The notes beneath the pieces are model-generated. The model saw only the letters and a program-made list of their open reading frames with translations, did no database searches and was not told the origin of the DNA. 51,434 nucleotides of DNA from Welwitschia mirabilis. Lineage: Eukaryota > Gnetophyta > Gnetopsida > Welwitschiales. Location: contig JBOZIK010000001.1 of NCBI GenBank assembly GCA_051453625.1, forward strand, positions 80,535,385 through 80,586,818, written 5' to 3'. Numbering within the stretch: the stretch's first letter is position 1; each line of letters begins with the position of its first letter. Shown piece after piece: positions 32,581 to 45,485 of this stretch. The position numbers were made by a program, and so were the translations under genes.

Positions 32581-34130
32581 GTTTTTGTTTTATTCTTACT
32601 ATGTCTTTCCATAACTTAGAATGTTTAGGATTTTCTTGTAAGAGTTTCCAAAAAGATAAATTGATTTTTACCTCTTATGTTAAGACCTTTAAGTGATAAG
32701 CATGGGTAGGATTTATGTTTAACCTATTAAACCAAGAAGTATATGGTTTCTTCCCTTTGTTTTCTTGTAAAGAATTTTTAGTTGTGTTCTTAGCATGTGA
32801 TGTTGATAGAAAGTTATATGTATCTAAAATTTCAACATCATCTTCTTCATTAGTTTTTCATTGTTTTTGGAAGTTGAAACCTCATGAGTAGGAGGTGTTG
32901 TATCATTTTCACTTGTTATTGCTACCTTTAAATATATCTTGACTTCATTTAGGTTGGGTAAAGTTTAAGATGCAAGAGACCCTTATGATCTTTGATTGGT
33001 GAGAATTATTTGTTAAAGCACATTTACTAAGTTTTCAATATTATTGTTAGTCTATTCTTGCATATTTTTCAATTCTTCTATGGAATCTCTAATTGGATCA
33101 TTTTGATTTGATTGAAGAGTGGAGTTATTTGGTTGGAATTTTGAATTCCTAAATCTATTCTTGAAAGGTTTCCACTATGATTGTTTACCTATTCTTTAAT
33201 AAAATTATGATTGACTTTTAAAGTTGGGTGCTCTTTGGTTGAATGCATACATTTCCTCAAACATTCTCTCTTTACAAGTTGGTAACAAAGGATATTTTTT
33301 AGTTTGATGAGAGTTATCTTCACAAATATCACATGTTGAAGTTGTGTTTTCATCTTTTACTACCTTTGCATCAACTATCACTTGAGTGTAATATTCCAAA
33401 GTGGCAGTAAAATCCTTAATTATTTTAGTTGAATGATCTTTTTCTTCTTCCTTATTATGTTTTACTATCTTTAAATCTTTTATGGTTTAGCCAATAGTTC
33501 GATTTTCCTTAGAAGTGATTTTTGGCTAAATTTGACTTATATTTACTATATTTTCCAAGACATTTCATGTATCATCTAAAACTAAGTTCATCGAGTTGCC
33601 ACCATAATAAAAGTATATAAGTTGTTTAGTTTGACTAGTGAATCTAGTATCGAAATAATCCATTAATTCTTCTTTACAGAATTCATCAACAAGGTTGAAA
33701 TGGATAGCTATGATAAAATGCTCATAAGTTATTTTATAATTCTTGTAAGGTTGTTGTTAAAATTTGTTAACTTCCTTTATTATTTTTCTAATAATACTTT
33801 TACTTAAAAATATTTTAATAATAAATTCTTACACTTGACTTTATGATCTAAAACTCTTGTGTGGAATAGTTTTAAGCCAAAGTTTTTCCTTTTCTTTAAG
33901 TGTAAATAAAAAGATAATCTTATAAGTACAATCACTAATGCATTTCTTCCCATTTTCTAAGGTAAGTATAAGTTGTTCAATGTCAACTGGATGTTGACAA
34001 GGGTTTTCTTCAGGTTTCCTTAAAAATGTTGAATAAGTACTTAAGTTTCTTAATTCTATATCATCATTAACAGGTAAATCAAAAGGATTTTGCATTTTAT
34101 ATTATCTATTAGTAATTAAATCTCTAGTGT
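32581..34130 (-). pseudogene. gag: gag of element O
   Basis: The N-terminal segment is open at 34095-33841 (84 codons): it starts MQNPFDLPVNDDIELRNLSTY and continues through a capsid-like part ending KLWLKTIPHKS. The zinc-knuckle region is open at 33399-33205: CDICEDNSHQTKKY keeps Cys, Cys and His, with the last Cys turned to Tyr, then PLLPTCKERMFEEMYAFNQR. Both agree with B's gag copies. The MQNPF methionine is convenient but not necessarily the original start, since related copies have sequence upstream of it. Confidence 0.75.
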
Positions 34131-34850
34131 AGCATTTGCATTTGAAGTCGAAGTTCCTATCATGATTGATATACTAGATGAAAAGACATGTTTTTTCTTT
34201 TGTAATGATTTTGACGTAGATAAAAAATAAATAACACAATTTAATTATATGCTATTATTTTTATAATTTTCTTTTGCAAAATTTAATTCTAAAATCATAA
34301 ATGCAGAGGAATATTCTTTTTCAATTCTTGGAATTCGCATACTTGCAGTGTGCATACCTAGATTTTGCTCAAAGTTAAATAATCCTTCTATGATATTTTT
34401 CTTAATCAAGTTCTACTCTCTCTGGCATTTCTTCGTTTAACCAGAATTCATCATATCCCTACATAATTTAGACAGTGAATAAAAACCAAAATAAAAAATA
34501 ACTAACAATCATTCACTTGATCATGGGGATGACAGAAAGGATGATGATCATAATAGTAGAAAAATAAAATCAAATAAAAATTGCCATAACTAGAAAAATA
34601 GAATGTCATCTAGCTTATTATGAGGATGACATAAAAAATAATAGTATTTTATTACTACTAGTAAAAGAAAGAAAAATTTTGAAAAATAAATTTAAAAATT
34701 AGAACAATCATTCTTAGTGTTATGGTAATGACTAAAGGATGATAGTAATTTTTTAAAGCTATGGAAAACAAAGATTATCAAAATAAAGACTTGAACTAAA
34801 ATTCAAGGTACTTATTTAGATAGTGACAATCCTTTAGCTTCTTGCAGCCT
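34131..34850 (-). other. Untranslated leader of element O
   Basis: Non-coding, AT-rich. Palindromic motifs near 34510-34550 (cttgatcatggggatgacag), 34605-34640 and 34710-34745. Equivalent to leaders of M and B. Confidence 0.6.
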
Positions 34851-34868
34851 TCCCTAACAATGGTGTCA
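34851..34868 (-). other. Decayed tRNA-Asp primer binding site (element O)
   Basis: Reverse complement is tgacaccattgttaggga: six changes from TGGCGCCGTTGCCGGGGA, all C-to-T or G-to-A. Confidence 0.8.
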
Positions 34869-34871
34869 AAA

Positions 34872-36049
34872 TAGTATGATGCGAATTTATGTAATCTTTA
34901 AGTCCTTAAGCAAAACTAGTAAATCATAATACTTGTAGAAAAACACATACTGGTATAAATGTGAGTTAACCTGAATGTCATAATTTATTAAAAGCACTAG
35001 GATAGAAGTTAGAGAATTTATTTTACAAATTATTTTTTTTCCTCTTTTAGTAAGTGAAAATAAATAATAATGCAATGCAATGCAAGAAATGATGATGAAA
35101 TAAAAATGAATGAATGATGAATCTACTTGACTACAAATCCTCTTGTTACTAAAATTAGTCCTTATAACTTAGATTAATTTAAAAGAGTCTATTACTTACT
35201 CCTAAGTAACATAAGTTATAAGATATTCCAAACAAAATAGAATAATGTAAATATAAAATGGAATAAAATGAAATCAATGCAAAAACTAAACTAACAAAGT
35301 CAACCTTAATAAAGGTTACCCTTATGATATAAATAAACTATGGAGCTGTTAGTAAACCCTAATTAATTTAACATCCACTTACAACAAAGTAGCAATAACT
35401 CAATGGAGGATATTCAACCCAAAACCAAGGTAATCATTTTCTATAGCTAATGGATGGACCTCTTGTTATTCAGTATTCTAGTATATGAATATTTAATACA
35501 ATAGATGGAAATGAAAGTAAAGGAAAAAGGGGGTATTTATAGTTTTACATTAAAGTCCTAGAAGCAAAATCCAAAGAGTCCAAGAAGAAATCCTAGAAAC
35601 TTACATGGTCCATATGACCTCATTAGAAAGATAATTTTTATTATCTATATAAAATAGATGTCATCTTTCCTATCATGAGGAGAATAATGGAGATGATACT
35701 CTATAATAAAAGGTGATCCATAATCTTTAGCCCTGAAGCCAACTTTATATATTTTTTCCTTGTTAACAATAGTGTTGTTCTAATTGTCGTGAAGATGACA
35801 GAGGGGACAACAAACTTATTTATCTTTTCAACTAAAGAGAAATTAATCTTCCATAGTGTTAATCCTTTATTTAAGGCATGAAGTATTAGAATAAGCCTAA
35901 GATGCCTCCAAATGTGATAAGAATTTCATGTTGTAGTGAATATCATATCAAATCTCCATAATCATCAAAATTGCATCCAAACTTATATAGATGTCTTGCA
36001 AAAGTACTTAAAATACACCATCAAAATCCTACAAATTATCATCGCAATA
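34872..36049 (-). repeat. 5' LTR of element O
   Basis: 1178 bases. The low edge tagtatgatgcgaatttatg and high edge ttatcatcgcaata match the other LTRs. A short inner section near 35040-35110 is rich in aatgcaatgcaa repeats. Palindromic motifs near 35655-35700 and 35775-35815. The last 457 bases (from 35593) occur again at 48280-48737. Confidence 0.85.
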
Positions 36050-39000
36050 ATGAGTAGTTTCATAAATAAGATATCCTGTATCATTGTACATAAAAAAATC
36101 TTATTTCAACTATTACATCCATATTTTTAAAAATCTGATTCAATAATTAGGCCATGTAATTTTTCAATTTCCTAACAACTTTTAAAAGTTGCAGGGGAGG
36201 TTCCACATGCCTACAAGGGGCTAATATTGTATTAGCATAAACATCAATTAGATATTTAAAACAAGAGAAATGAGAACCATCCATTTTCCATAATACTCTA
36301 ATTTGGATCTTGACTTATGATCAAACATTGACTATAGACAAACATGCTTATATTCTTAGTGATTACATTGTATAACATGGATATATTAATTATACATGCA
36401 TATGAATAAATATTCCTCATGTATAAGATATTTCAATGTGAAATCCAATTCTTCAAATTTATCAATATAATAGTTATTCCTCATGTATAAGATACTACAA
36501 TGTGAAATCCAATTCTCCAAATCTTATTAATATAATAATTATATTAGGATTAAAATCAGAACTGTTATATGTCTTAATCTAATATTACTAACTTTCACAT
36601 TCAGACTTAGGATGAATTCACTTATTCAGGGATTTTGACTATTATCCTATACCTTAGCATTCTCTTAATTTAAGCATCCTTAATTTAGCTAAACATCTTA
36701 AAGTATTCAAGGCCTCTTCCAATCTTTATTTAATTTCTTAGAACATACATATCTTTCCCATGTATTTTCAAATTCAAGTTAACAATTTATTTAATCAATA
36801 GTTCATCTATTTATAAGAAACCAAAAAAGATGTCATTATGAAACCTCCTAGGGTGGAGGCTTGCATCTATAACACTTATTCTACATCTTCTTACTTTTTT
36901 GTTATCTCTGATTTTTTTGTATTCTACTTTCCATGTGTGCATGTATTTTATTATTTTTTTAAAAGAGGATTTAATACTGATGTATGGAAGGAAACATGCA
37001 GATAATGTCTTTTTTATCTATTTCTATATTTAAAGATTATCCCATATTTAACTATTCTAAATATCAAGGTTATATCATTTTAACTAAAATAAATATTTCT
37101 TTCTTTAATTAGGATAATACCTAATGTTGATTTACTTTATTTCTTATTTCTTTATTTATGTAATCAATTCACTTGTTTATGAAACTTCTTTGATCTTAAA
37201 AGAGGAAGGAGATTTCAATCTTATTCTAAATGTTAATTAATTTAGCTCTAATTATGGTCATAAGTACTTCAACTTAGGGAAACAAGGATATCATTGATTT
37301 GAAATTTATTCTAGACTACTGAGCTAATAATCTTTCATAATGCCTAGTTGGTATAATGCATAATTCTTTGCAATCTAGAAGAAGTGGCAGGATGTGTTAG
37401 TTAGCACTTTAGTGGTTTTCTTAATATTTCTTAATAGATTATTTAGTTTAAACTTTATATATATAGTTAGGACTTCCTAAACTTAAATGAGGAGCTTACT
37501 TTTAGAAAAAAAAATAAAGACACAAGAGGGATTAAGCATAAACTTCATTAGTATGGCATCTTACATTTTAGTTTTAAAGGTAACTTGAGTGACTTACTTT
37601 AGAAGGGATATTTATAACTTAACTATTATCTTNNNNNNNNNNNNNNNNNNNNNNNNNNNNNNNNNNNNNNNNNNNNNNNNNNNNNNNNNNNNNNNNNNNN
37701 NNNNNNNNNNNNNNNNNNNNNNNNNNNNNNNNNNNNNNNNNNNNNNNNNNNNNNNNNNNNNNNNNNNNNNNNNNNNNNNNNNNNNNNNNNNNNNNNNNNN
37801 NNNNNNNNNNNNNNNNNNNNNNNNNNNNNNNNNNNNNNNNNNNNNNNNNNNNNNNNNNNNNNNNNNNNNNNNNNNNNNNNNNNNNNNNNNNNNNNNNNNN
37901 NNNNNNNNNNNNNNNNNNNNNNNNNNNNNNNNNNNNNNNNNNNNNNNNNNNNNNNNNNNNNNNNNNNNNNNNNNNNNNNNNNNNNNNNNNNNNNNNNNNN
38001 NNNNNNNNNNNNNNNNNNNNNNNNNNNNNNNNNNNNNNNNNNNNNNNNNNNNNNNNNNNNNNNNNNNNNNNNNNNNNNNNNNNNNNNNNNNNNNNNNNNN
38101 NNNNNNNNNNNNNNNNNNNNNNNNNNNNNNNNNNNNNNNNNNNNNNNNNNNNNNNNNNNNNNNNNNNNNNNNNNNNNNNNNNNNNNNNNNNNNNNNNNNN
38201 NNNNNNNNNNNNNNNNNNNNNNNNNNNNNNNNNNNNNNNNNNNNNNNNNNNNNNNNNNNNNNNNNNNNNNNNNNNNNNNNNNNNNNNNNNNNNNNNNNNN
38301 NNNNNNNNNNNNNNNNNNNNNNNNNNNNNNNNNNAAGACTTATTATTTATAGGATGCTACTAATTTATCATTCACATGCTATCAATACTAGCATAATTTT
38401 TAAAACTTATAATTGCCTAATAGCCATTATGCCTAATGAACTCACAACCTAGGCTTGAATACCAAAATTTAATATCCACTTTTAACATCTAACAGAGCCA
38501 TAAGATTTATTAGGGAAATAACAATATTATAAATCAATCTTTAACAGTCTAGTGTAATAATTGAAATTTTATCTTAGTTTTACTAAAATTTTGAGGTAAT
38601 ACTCCTAACACATGCACCAATAGTGAGCATATTCTAATTAATATTTTACTTAATCCTTATTCATGCAATATGAATATAAGTCATTAAATGAGTCTAGATA
38701 ATAATGACTCAATGAACATGTCTAAAAATTTATTTCTCTTTTGTTCTTTTTATTTATTAAAATAATTATAATAATTACCAACAATCCACTAAATTTTTTT
38801 TTTTAAAATCAAGATTCGAAACCAAAACCTCTAGTTTAAATCCCTAACTACTTTTTGTCAATTAGTCTAGTTATATACTTTCTTAGATTAATGTTTTACA
38901 ACCATTCCATTTTAATCATGTTCGGAGCAATTGTAATAATTATTTAAAGATCTAAATAGAACAACTCATGATTTTAAAGCTATGTCATTAAGAGGTAATG

Positions 39001-39140
39001 TGTTTAATAGGGTGTGAGTTATTAGGTGAGCTGCATTTCTATAAAAGTTATTCTCAATAGTCAACATTTTCATGTATTTGTTTTTATACATAATGCATAC
39101 TTTCAACAACATAGAGAAAGCATGTAAGGAGGGAATTAAT
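36050..39140. repeat. Unidentified duplicated non-coding block, copy 1
   Basis: No coding region, RNA gene or transposon terminus recognised. It aligns by eye almost throughout with 48738-51245 in the same orientation, for example cctcctagggtgga near 36846 and 49467, gcctagttggtat near 37341 and 49963, and ccaaaacctctagtttaaatccctaa near 38823 and 50928. A 702-N gap (37633-38334) corresponds to only about 155 bases in the other copy. It was probably the target of element O. Confidence 0.8.
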
Positions 39141-42100
39141 TTCAAAATATTGGGTAAGAAAAACATAAGTTAGTAGAAATAGATTGAATGCCACTTGATA
39201 ATGATTTCACTAGCTGATGGAATTCATCAAATGCAAAGATTGGAGTGTGACTTTCATTGATGAACATAGGTTCTTCATGTAGTGATTTATGGAGATAAGA
39301 AAAGTGTTGAGGGCATTTTTGTAGAATCAATGATGCGCAAAGTCTCTAAAAAAGATGCATTAGAGATAGATAGCATGCAAGGAAGGGGATGCATGTTTAT
39401 GGAATGCATGAGGAGGTGAAGATAGATATAATAAAGGAATGCATAGGAGGGAGAAGAGGATAGACTAATGAGTGTAGACCATTCTGCTAGACTACTAATA
39501 AGCACTACAATCTAAAGAAGGATGTGAAAGAGGGTAGAGCCACCTAAGTAATGGATGGTGATCAAAATATATAAGGTATCCTCCTCAAATAAAGAAGGTA
39601 TTTACACATAACTGGTGGTGACCAAGTATCACATGCCTGCCCTCTTACACGCACCATGAAAACGTTATAAAAAAATAGGCGAATGGGGGTCTTATGCACT
39701 TACTGGAGATACTATGATTTTAATCAAATAATAATTATTATTTTTCAAGAATGCTTAATCATGTTTCTTAATGTACATTAGTTTTTTAATGTTCTCCAAA
39801 TTTCTCTTCTTTCTAATTCATAAGGGCTCACTTTCAATGCCTTACTCTTTTAAGTTTAATAGCTAACATATGAAATAAAAGTTCATATAAGGATGTTACC
39901 ATTTTAAGACTTTATGCAAAACACATAATTTAGGGATGACTATATCCTAATCATTACCTTGAATAAAGTTGGGCATAAAATTTACATAATCATGTTCTTC
40001 AATAATATCTTCTAGTAAGATATCAAGATCTATTTAAAATTTGACTCTTTAAGTAGTTCATACATGAAGGAAAATTTTTAACAATTAATTTCTTGATAAG
40101 ATCATATAGACATATTGTATATGTAAATTATAAAACACCATTTCATTTTCAAGTATAAGCATGAATACAATAATCATATAAAATTTCAACAATATACTTA
40201 AGTATCTAGGACACACATGATTCCAATTCTATTCATGCAACAATTAGAAAAAACATGTAAATGAAGCCTAGCTATATGCCCATATTTGTTCTTTTATGCA
40301 TCATCTCCTGTAATGGTTTCTACACATGCATACATGATGTGAGAACTATATTTCATCATAGTTCCTAATATGGCCCACAACAAGGAATAGAACCCATGTA
40401 CAAGGTAAGGAAATATAAGAATATCCAAGATGTACTACTAAAAAATCCAAGATGCATTACCACGATAATCCAATATGTACAGTTAGAATGATTCAAAAGT
40501 GTAATTCAAAATAATCTAAGATATGACTAAGACCTCATATGAATTAACATTATCTTCTTTATTATTATTTCATAATAGTTTAGGTAACCCAGTTATGCAC
40601 AAGTAGGAGGAATAAAATTAGCATATTTATGCACATATTTCTTATTAGAGGTTTAATCCATATACCTTAGGACTCATAACAAAGAGTACCATTCTATGAG
40701 TTTTGAATAACTAGTTACCATAGCTAGATTTCATTTTATTATTTAACATCTCAAGTCATGATTAACGTTCAACATAAGTCATCCACAAACACTTTACAAT
40801 GGTACACAATAAGGGGTAATCCAAATTATATTGAGAAGATAAGCAAGGTTGTAAGAATTATGACATAAGGAATACATGCAGAAACAAGACTTACAACTCC
40901 AAGATTTTCCTTTATAAGCTACTTAGTGAAATCTTTCAATTATATAATCATTTTAGTAGAACAATTCTAAATAAGCATGAAAATACATATGACATTCAAA
41001 TCATGCAAATACAAAATTAAAAACATATAGGAATTTATAAGAGGATGTTGGGAACCCCACCTATTTCCAGGTTAGGTCTTCGAGTATTGCAATTTGTATT
41101 TTAAGCTCTAACACATTCATAATTACAAGGTATGAATCTATAACTATAATGACTAGGGAACTCAGGTGTTTATAACAAAGGACTAATAATAGAACTAATA
41201 GTAAAGCTTAAGTTTCTATAGATAATTTAGATTCCCATAATCCATCCTTTCTAAGACTGGCCATTGAGTGTAAATAATAATGTAATATAATAGTGCTCAA
41301 AAAATTTAACTACATGAAAAAAATGACATGAGTAAATACTTTAGATCACATATATTTACTATTTCATGATCAAGATGTAAATTAAGGGAAATATAAATAA
41401 AAAATACAGTTAATTTCCAAAATAAGTTCAGTTATCTAATTTTAAATTATAATAATAGAAAAACATGCATGAGTAATAATAAATTCTATAATTAACTCAA
41501 TTTTTTAATTAATTACCAAAAGTAATAATTATAAGTTAATATTTTAATAAATTCTAAAATAAATAATCATGCAAATACTCAATTTAACTATTACTTTTAT
41601 TATAAATATTATTATTTTTAAGTAATTAAAAACTAGACTTATTTATTATTATCATATTTTCAATATTTAATTATTTATATACATGACTAGAAAGGTTTTC
41701 TAACCTAAGAAAAATTTGGATGTGATGACTCATAAAAAGGAGTAACTTCCTTGACTAAACTATGAAAGGAGTTCCATTTGTTAAACCTTTGCTCTTCCAT
41801 GGGACAAACTAAACCCATTGAAAGATGAGGATGCAAGTGTACTTATAGTATTTTGCATTTCAAGTATGATAAAACATAGAATAAGGATGCAAAAATTTTA
41901 TAGAAACCATAATAGATGCTAAAGGGAACACCATTACATAGATCAAGTAAAGAAAAGAATGAGAAGATAAAGATAAGGTAGCCTTCATGTATGATTATAA
42001 AGCTAAAAATGCACTATATTCAACTCTAATAATGGAGGATTTTAATAGAACAGCAGGTTGTAAGTTGGTATAAGGAATATGTGTTATATTATGTATTACC

Positions 42101-42180
42101 AATTAATGTTAAACTAATATTTTTTATGAAGTCAAATTTATGTATCTTTGTGTTAAAAAAAAATTGATCACTTACACATC
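39141..42180. other. Anonymous AT-rich DNA without recognised features
   Basis: About 3 kb with no ORF of note, no similarity by eye to the retroelement copies, and no repeat structure beyond short A/T runs. Short minus-strand frames at 38966-39505 have no recognisable content. This is the only sizeable stretch that might be original single-copy DNA. Confidence 0.5.
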
Positions 42181-42245
42181 AAAAGCTAAAGCTATGAATG
42201 TCACATTTTGATGCTGAAACTTATCAAGTTCTATTACCCTCTTGA

Positions 42246-42620
42246 GAGATCGACTGGACTTCTTAGGGGTCAATCAGAACTATGAACCTAAAAACTAATA
42301 CTCCTAAACTAATCATTAAGGAATAAATTGGACCTATGAGGGGTCTACCAGCCTTGATCATTGTGCACCTGATACACCTGAACTAATCATCAAGGGGTCA
42401 ATTAGACACCTAAGAAGTCAACTGGACCTAATGTAAAAAACTAGGATGAATTTTTATTAGGACCAAGGATGACCAGACAAGTAATCGGCTGGACCCTGAG
42501 AAGCCAACTAGACATGGAGCTATAAGAAACTAAGATAACTAAAACGTTCACTCGTGCAACCTATTTAAATCACAGTACCAAGAGGGGTCAACTAGACATT
42601 TGATGTGTTGACCAACTAAA
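42246..42620. repeat. Array of degenerate gtcaactggac-like words, probable copia LTR part
   Basis: At least seven spaced words of the type ggtcaactagac or gaccggctggacc occur here (gatcgactggac near 42248, gaagtcaactggacc near 42414, ggggtcaactagac near 42584, among others), mixed with ctaagaa and gaacctaa words. Short repeats like this are common in LTRs of plant copia elements (family knowledge), and the copia gag starts about 1.3 kb downstream beyond a gap, so a 5' LTR is the simplest reading. LTR ends were not found. Confidence 0.45.
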
Positions 42621-42701
42621 ATGGAAACACAAATATTATACCCATTATGTAGCCATTTTTTAGTTATTAAAAGCATGTTTTCAATTGTAATAATCCTAAA
42701 A

Positions 42702-43682
42702 NNNNNNNNNNNNNNNNNNNNNNNNNNNNNNNNNNNNNNNNNNNNNNNNNNNNNNNNNNNNNNNNNNNNNNNNNNNNNNNNNNNNNNNNNNNNNNNNNNN
42801 NNNNNNNNNNNNNNNNNNNNNNNNNNNNNNNNNNNNNNNNNNNNNNNNNNNNNNNNNNNNNNNNNNNNNNNNNNNNNNNNNNNNNNNNNNNNNNNNNNNN
42901 NNNNNNNNNNNNNNNNNNNNNNNNNNNNNNNNNNNNNNNNNNNNNNNNNNNNNNNNNNNNNNNNNNNNNNNNNNNNNNNNNNNNNNNNNNNNNNNNNNNN
43001 NNNNNNNNNNNNNNNNNNNNNNNNNNNNNNNNNNNNNNNNNNNNNNNNNNNNNNNNNNNNNNNNNNNNNNNNNNNNNNNNNNNNNNNNNNNNNNNNNNNN
43101 NNNNNNNNNNNNNNNNNNNNNNNNNNNNNNNNNNNNNNNNNNNNNNNNNNNNNNNNNNNNNNNNNNNNNNNNNNNNNNNNNNNNNNNNNNNNNNNNNNNN
43201 NNNNNNNNNNNNNNNNNNNNNNNNNNNNNNNNNNNNNNNNNNNNNNNNNNNNNNNNNNNNNNNNNNNNNNNNNNNNNNNNNNNNNNNNNNNNNNNNNNNN
43301 NNNNNNNNNNNNNNNNNNNNNNNNNNNNNNNNNNNNNNNNNNNNNNNNNNNNNNNNNNNNNNNNNNNNNNNNNNNNNNNNNNNNNNNNNNNNNNNNNNNN
43401 NNNNNNNNNNNNNNNNNNNNNNNNNNNNNNNNNNNNNNNNNNNNNNNNNNNNNNNNNNNNNNNNNNNNNNNNNNNNNNNNNNNNNNNNNNNNNNNNNNNN
43501 NNNNNNNNNNNNNNNNNNNNNNNNNNNNNNNNNNNNNNNNNNNNNNNNNNNNNNNNNNNNNNNNNNNNNNNNNNNNNNNNNNNNNNNNNNNNNNNNNNNN
43601 NNNNNNNNNNNNNNNNNNNNNNNNNNNNNNNNNNNNNNNNNNNNNNNNNNNNNNNNNNNNNNNNNNNNNNNNNNNNNNNNNN
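42702..43682. other. Assembly gap of 981 N
   Basis: Unresolved sequence between the gtcaactggac array and the copia leader. Frames that appear to span it are artefacts. Confidence 0.95.
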
Positions 43683-43945
43683 ATCATTGAGAATAGAGTA
43701 GGGGATTTTCCCAAACCACTATAAAACTTGCATGCATATGATCAGTATTTCTATGCTTTATATTATTTTTGTTTTTTAGAATACTTTCATATTTTATGTA
43801 TAAAGTTTTTGGTAATTCATTTCAAACAAGTATATAGTGTGAATTTATTTGAATAATTTTGAGAAACTTATTCATTACCTCTTCCCTCAGAGCTAAGTTG
43901 AGTCCATACTAAGATTTTATTAAATTTAGACTCTAGAACCCAAAA
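43683..43945 (+). other. Probable end of copia 5' LTR and leader
   Basis: AT-rich non-coding. The string ctcagagctaag at about 43888 resembles the end of the copia primer binding site TGGTATCAGAGC followed by leader, but the first half does not match, so this is weak. Confidence 0.3.
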
Positions 43946-43946
43946 T

Positions 43947-44740
43947 GAGTAATCCCTCTATTGGCTTTTTAATTGTGCCCTCCTCATACATCTATACTAT
44001 TATTGATATATTTTGGATAGTTTGTACATATATTTCAAGCAAATTGTAAATTGTGGATATGAAAAGGAGACATGGAAAAGTGACAATAGTTCAAGTCAAG
44101 AATTTGATAAAGACATAAGACTATCTTTCATGGTGATTGTACCTTCTCTATAGAACTTTTCTAGCACATCAGAGCTTGATAAATTAAATGTGATTAATGA
44201 AGAATAGAAAGAACTAAAAGATAATTATTAAGCAATATATTTGAAATGTGAAAAGATAGCAAAGATATAAATGATTTAAACAATATTGTAAAGTTTCTTA
44301 CCAAGGAAAATGTGGAAATTGAATCAAAATATAAAAATATCAAAATTGAAAATTCTAATCTCATTTTATAAGTAAAATATCTATCTCATTTTGTTAATAA
44401 ATTTTCTAATGGTTCTTCCAAATTAGAATAAATGCTTGAAGTTAAAAAATCTACTAGTGATATGTTCGAAATTGGTTTCATCTTCCAAAAATCACAAAGT
44501 CAGCAAAATCAAGTAACTTGGTAAAATAAGTTTATTTCTAAAGTTACTTATCATTTCTATGAAAAAACAAATCATTTAAAATTTTTTAGCAATAATAGAA
44601 AGTTAATACTATTTTCAAACTTAGTTAATTCTTTTCCTTTTAAATTTATTTCAAAAGAAGGTATATCACATAAGTCTAAAAAGACTAAGTGGGTGAAAGC
44701 TAATGATTTGAAAAGTCTTTTAATTTAGATAGATTTCAAT
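43947..44740 (+). pseudogene. gag: copia gag (decayed)
   Basis: It may begin at ATG 43944-43946 (MSNPS...). The readable middle is KSDNSSSQEFDKDIRL near 44077 and SSDELDKLNVINEE near 44165-44210, typical of the acidic, coiled-coil-like C-terminal half of SIRE-type Gag. The zinc knuckle near 44548-44590 has decayed to YHFYEKTNHLKFF: spacing is kept, with the first two Cys replaced by aromatic residues. Stops in all frames. Confidence 0.6.
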
Positions 44741-45485
44741 ATCTTATATAGAAATAGCTAGTATTTAGACAATGAATGTTAAGACATATGATAAGACACA
44801 AATTCAAGTTCAAGCAATTAAGCAACTTTAATGGAGGAGAAGTGATCTTTGATGAAAATGGAAGAGTAAAAATAGAAGGTATCGGAAGCATCATAGGAGG
44901 TAACTTACCTAGAATTAATGAAGTTTTATATGTAAATGGCTTAAAACATAATTTATTAAGTATTAGATAAATATGTGACAAAGATCACAAGGTAGTTTTT
45001 GATAAGCCTAAATATGAAATTTTGCATGAAAAGCAGAACAATGTTATCCTTAGAGCAAATAGAATAGACAAAGTTTATAGCATAGATCAATCATTTTTTT
45101 TATGTTATTTTTCTCATATTACTCAAGAAGAGATTTTGCATAAATGATTAGGTCATGTTAATTACGATAAATTGAAAAGAATTATTTGTAAAAACATTGT
45201 GAAAGATATTTCTTAGATAAATGTAGAAAAACAAGGTTTATATGATGCATGCCAAAAGGTAAAACAAATAAGAACTTCACATAAAAGTCAAAATAAAGCT
45301 TTCACAACAATGCTATTAGATCTCATTCATATGAACTTGATAGGCCTTACTCAAACTCAAAGTCTAATTAATGACTTCTTTGGATATACTTGAGTTGCTT
45401 TTTTATCAAAAAAATTTGAAACATACAAATATTGGATTGAGATATGCAACAAGATTCAAAATGAGAAAGGGTATACCCTAAAAAA
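44741..45485 (+). pseudogene. pol: copia protease, pre-integrase and integrase start, copy 1
   Basis: The protease active-site segment near 44757-44800 has become YLDNEC followed after a frameshift by LRHMIRHKFKFKQLSNF: the D-S-G motif reads D-N-E. An open frame 44776-44970 continues with GEVIFDENGRVKIEGIGSI and LYVNGLKHNLLSIR. The pre-integrase zinc region near 45130-45260 includes LGHV-like and CQK segments. The integrase core begins near 45300 and is cut by the gap at 45486. Its last 69 bases are identical to 46199-46267. Confidence 0.7.

Larger units (their letters stand above)
4126..36049 (-). mobile_element. Element O: oldest-level Athila-type copy, split by elements P and M
   Basis: Minus-strand segments 4126-5133 (integrase, end of RNase H) and 30426-36049 (rest of pol, gag, leader, PBS, 5' LTR) join into one element when M is removed. 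The integrase tail, 3' region and 3' LTR lie left of the window, beyond element P. The right-hand target pentamer is probably atgag (36050-36054). Confidence 0.8.

Noticed and set aside
37589-38452. Long frames across 37589-38452 and 42548-43724
   Set aside because: They consist almost wholly of N; the resolved ends show no recognisable protein.
38966-39505. Three overlapping minus-strand frames of 62-72 codons
   Set aside because: No recognisable motifs, not supported by the duplicated copy, and AT-rich context; treated as chance frames.
39600-39720. Slightly GC-richer segment that might be a promoter or exon
   Set aside because: No splice-like or coding pattern could be supported.
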